From Cyanomargarita calcarea GSE-NOS-MK-12-04C (GTDB lineage: Bacteria > Cyanobacteriota > Cyanobacteriia > Cyanobacteriales > Nostocaceae): a stretch of 64,000 bases of DNA. Below are positions 62,657 through 64,000 of this stretch, piece by piece. The stretch covers positions 85,397-149,396 of the forward strand of contig JAHHGZ010000019.1 of assembly GCA_019359595.1 (NCBI GenBank). Reading direction: 5' to 3'. The translations under genes were made by a program, and so were the position numbers. A model generated the notes under the pieces. It was given only the letters and a program-made list of their open reading frames with translations, was not told the origin of the DNA and searched no databases. The first letter of the stretch is position 1. The number at the start of each line of letters is the position of its first letter.

Positions 62657-64000
62657 ATGCAAACAATTCAACGATATCTTGGCGTAAATGCACCTTTATT
62701 AGGGGCAGTAAATTATTTGGGTATGAAGAATGAATTTTTATTGGGTTCGCACAATTACAACCAGCATTTAGGAGTGTTCAAACCATTAACAAATGACTCG
62801 ATAATATTAGGCTATCGCAAACATCAACCATTAATATATGAAGATATCTGGAATGGTGAGAGTTGGAACGATGATTTTTTAGAAACAGTTGACTTTATTC
62901 CTCAGCAAGACAATAAAGAGACAACAACTATTATCTCTACTTTATCATCAGATCCAATCGCAAGTAATATAAATACTGATATTTCAGCAGCACTGAAAAA
63001 CAAGAAAAAATCGGCATCTAAAAGTAAGAGTAAATCACAAACAAAAACTAAACCTAAAAGCAAATCAAATACCACATCAAAAAAAAGACTAAATTCAAGT
63101 GTTGGAAAGGGAATTGAAAAATCATTTCCAGAAAACAGCACTAGTATTAATATTGATGATGATGGATTAGTAAAGATTTCAGGATCTCTAGCTATTGAGC
63201 CTAATTATAAAAATATCGAAATTAAAGAAAGTTTTATTCAATCAGAAGAAGAAACTGAATTACAAGAAATATCACCTCAAATTGAGGAGAGAAATATTTT
63301 ATCCAAAAAGTTAGTAAATAACGAGATTATAATAGCCTCAAAGTCATTATTTAACTTACCAAACCTCGAAACATCAGAAGAAAGCCTTGCCGAAGAACCA
63401 GAAGATATTAATCTACTGAACAATATAAATAAATCATCAGAAAATAAACCTTTTTTATCAACATCCAAGCAAACCGATTATCCAGATAATCCTAAGTTAT
63501 CTAGGGAATTAACTAATATTCCGATGCCAATCATTCAAGCATCAGAACCTGATATTTTAGCTACAAGGTCTATTCCAAAAAAACAGGACATAGAATTAGA
63601 GAACACTGTAAATAAACTATCTGAAATAGTACCGCTATTATCAACGCTCAACCCTTCTGTTATAGAGGAAAAGCCTACTTCATTGAGGGATTCAGCTAAT
63701 GATGTACAGACCGAAGTGTCAGAAGTAGTTAATACTCCTAATTTCCCAATCAATCTGACTCATCAACAACAAGAAATTAAGCCACACGACAGTACAATTT
63801 CAAATGAAAGTGATTTAATATTTGAAAATCTCTCAGATTTACCGGAGAAAAAAATAAGCCAAGAAAATTGTCTGATAAATAAAGAAGATGAATTCAGAGA
63901 AAATTTTACTCAAGAATCTATTTTACCAACTCATGAAATAGCAGATAAGGTTATTACCCCAGATGCTGCTGATATCTCTGAAAATCTCTCATATTTACCG
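62657..64000 (+). CDS. Long low-complexity injection-cluster protein (partial, runs off window)
   Basis: At least 448 residues with no stop before the window end. An ordered N-terminal part (about 1-85) reads TIQRYLGVNAPLLGAVNYLGMKN and contains conserved-looking LYEDIWNG-type LIYEDIWNGESWNDDF. From about 110 a basic Lys/Ser run (KSKSKSQTKTKPKSKS) is followed by an acidic, Ser/Asn/Glu-rich disordered region. Related phrases near the end (FENLSDLPEKK and SENLSYLP) hint at repeats. It starts 8 bp after the third tube gene. I do not recognise a family; it may be a linker or tail-spanning protein. Confidence 0.6.
   Translation, partial: MQTIQRYLGVNAPLLGAVNYLGMKNEFLLGSHNYNQHLGVFKPLTNDSIILGYRKHQPLIYEDIWNGESWNDDFLETVDFIPQQDNKETTTIISTLSSDPIASNINTDISAALKNKKKSASKSKSKSQTKTKPKSKSNTTSKKRLNSSVGKGIEKSFPENSTSINIDDDGLVKISGSLAIEPNYKNIEIKESFIQSEEETELQEISPQIEERNILSKKLVNNEIIIASKSLFNLPNLETSEESLAEEPEDINLLNNINKSSENKPFLSTSKQTDYPDNPKLSRELTNIPMPIIQASEPDILATRSIPKKQDIELENTVNKLSEIVPLLSTLNPSVIEEKPTSLRDSANDVQTEVSEVVNTPNFPINLTHQQQEIKPHDSTISNESDLIFENLSDLPEKKISQENCLINKEDEFRENFTQESILPTHEIADKVITPDAADISENLSYLP

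Overview
The window is chromosomal DNA of a cyanobacterium, most likely a filamentous, probably heterocyst-forming one (order Nostocales). That placement is inferred from several things: NDH-1 genes in the cyanobacterial order ndhA-I-G-E behind a citrate synthase gene, a Crr7 homologue, many GCGATCGC (HIP1) sites, abundant 7-bp tandem repeats between genes, a Pil/Hmp-type chemotaxis locus, XisH/XisI, and a contractile injection cluster of the kind known from multicellular cyanobacteria. The sequence does not allow a genus call.

Layout. (1) 0.5-5.7 kb: housekeeping and small conserved genes (Crr7-like, DUF2854, a lone receiver protein, polyphosphate kinase, DUF427). (2) 6.0-17.7 kb, minus strand: a complete chemosensory locus of the PilG-PilH-CheW-PilJ-CheA type plus a second, separately placed transducer. 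The transducer inside the operon has a GAF domain that keeps cyanobacteriochrome-type cysteines; the other has lost them. (3) 17.7-19.1 kb: a non-coding stretch and tRNA-Leu(UAG). (4) 19.3-32.8 kb: a metal-efflux island resembling cyanobacterial copper systems. It holds a membrane-fusion protein, an HME-RND pump of the monovalent-cation type, a His-rich lipoprotein, a truncated cation diffusion facilitator, two paralogous sensor kinases around one OmpR-type regulator, and two DUF2808 proteins. An 11-bp-period direct repeat (TTTCAT-N5-TTTCAT) followed at a fixed 15-bp distance by a -10-like hexamer occurs eight times here and ties the island into one probable regulon. An XisI/XisH pair and a 64-bp MITE-like element sit inside it. 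(5) 33.1-43.6 kb: alr, HNH nuclease, NrnA-like DHH protein, SixA-like phosphatase, gltA, ndhA-I-G-E, NAD kinase and an SmtB/ArsR-type repressor. (6) 43.6-49.8 kb: tRNA-Phe, Uma2-family nuclease, a PIN-domain remnant, ftsH, an alpha/beta hydrolase and a Yip1-type membrane protein.

(7) 49.8-64 kb: a two-armed contractile (phage-tail-like) injection gene cluster. The minus-strand arm carries a DUF4255/Pvc16-like protein, sheath, two tube proteins, two tail-assembly proteins, a DUF6760-like peptide, and finally an FHA protein whose C-terminus is a methylglyoxal-synthase-like domain lacking key catalytic residues. The plus-strand arm carries a histidine kinase, a LuxR-type regulator, a probable pseudokinase fused through one membrane helix to a PstS-like binding domain, a zinc-ribbon/FHA protein, a small conserved protein, a third tube protein, and a long low-complexity protein that runs off the window. 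The structural part belongs to a known machine class. The signalling part (two FHA proteins, a pseudokinase-phosphate-binding fusion, a two-component pair and a dead-enzyme domain) is the most promising undescribed material in the window; its role in controlling the injection machine is inference.

Dispersed repeats are a strong feature: a composite element (heptamer run plus a GC-rich block) occurs five times, and paired complementary heptamer runs lie between genes of the chemotaxis and ndh operons.
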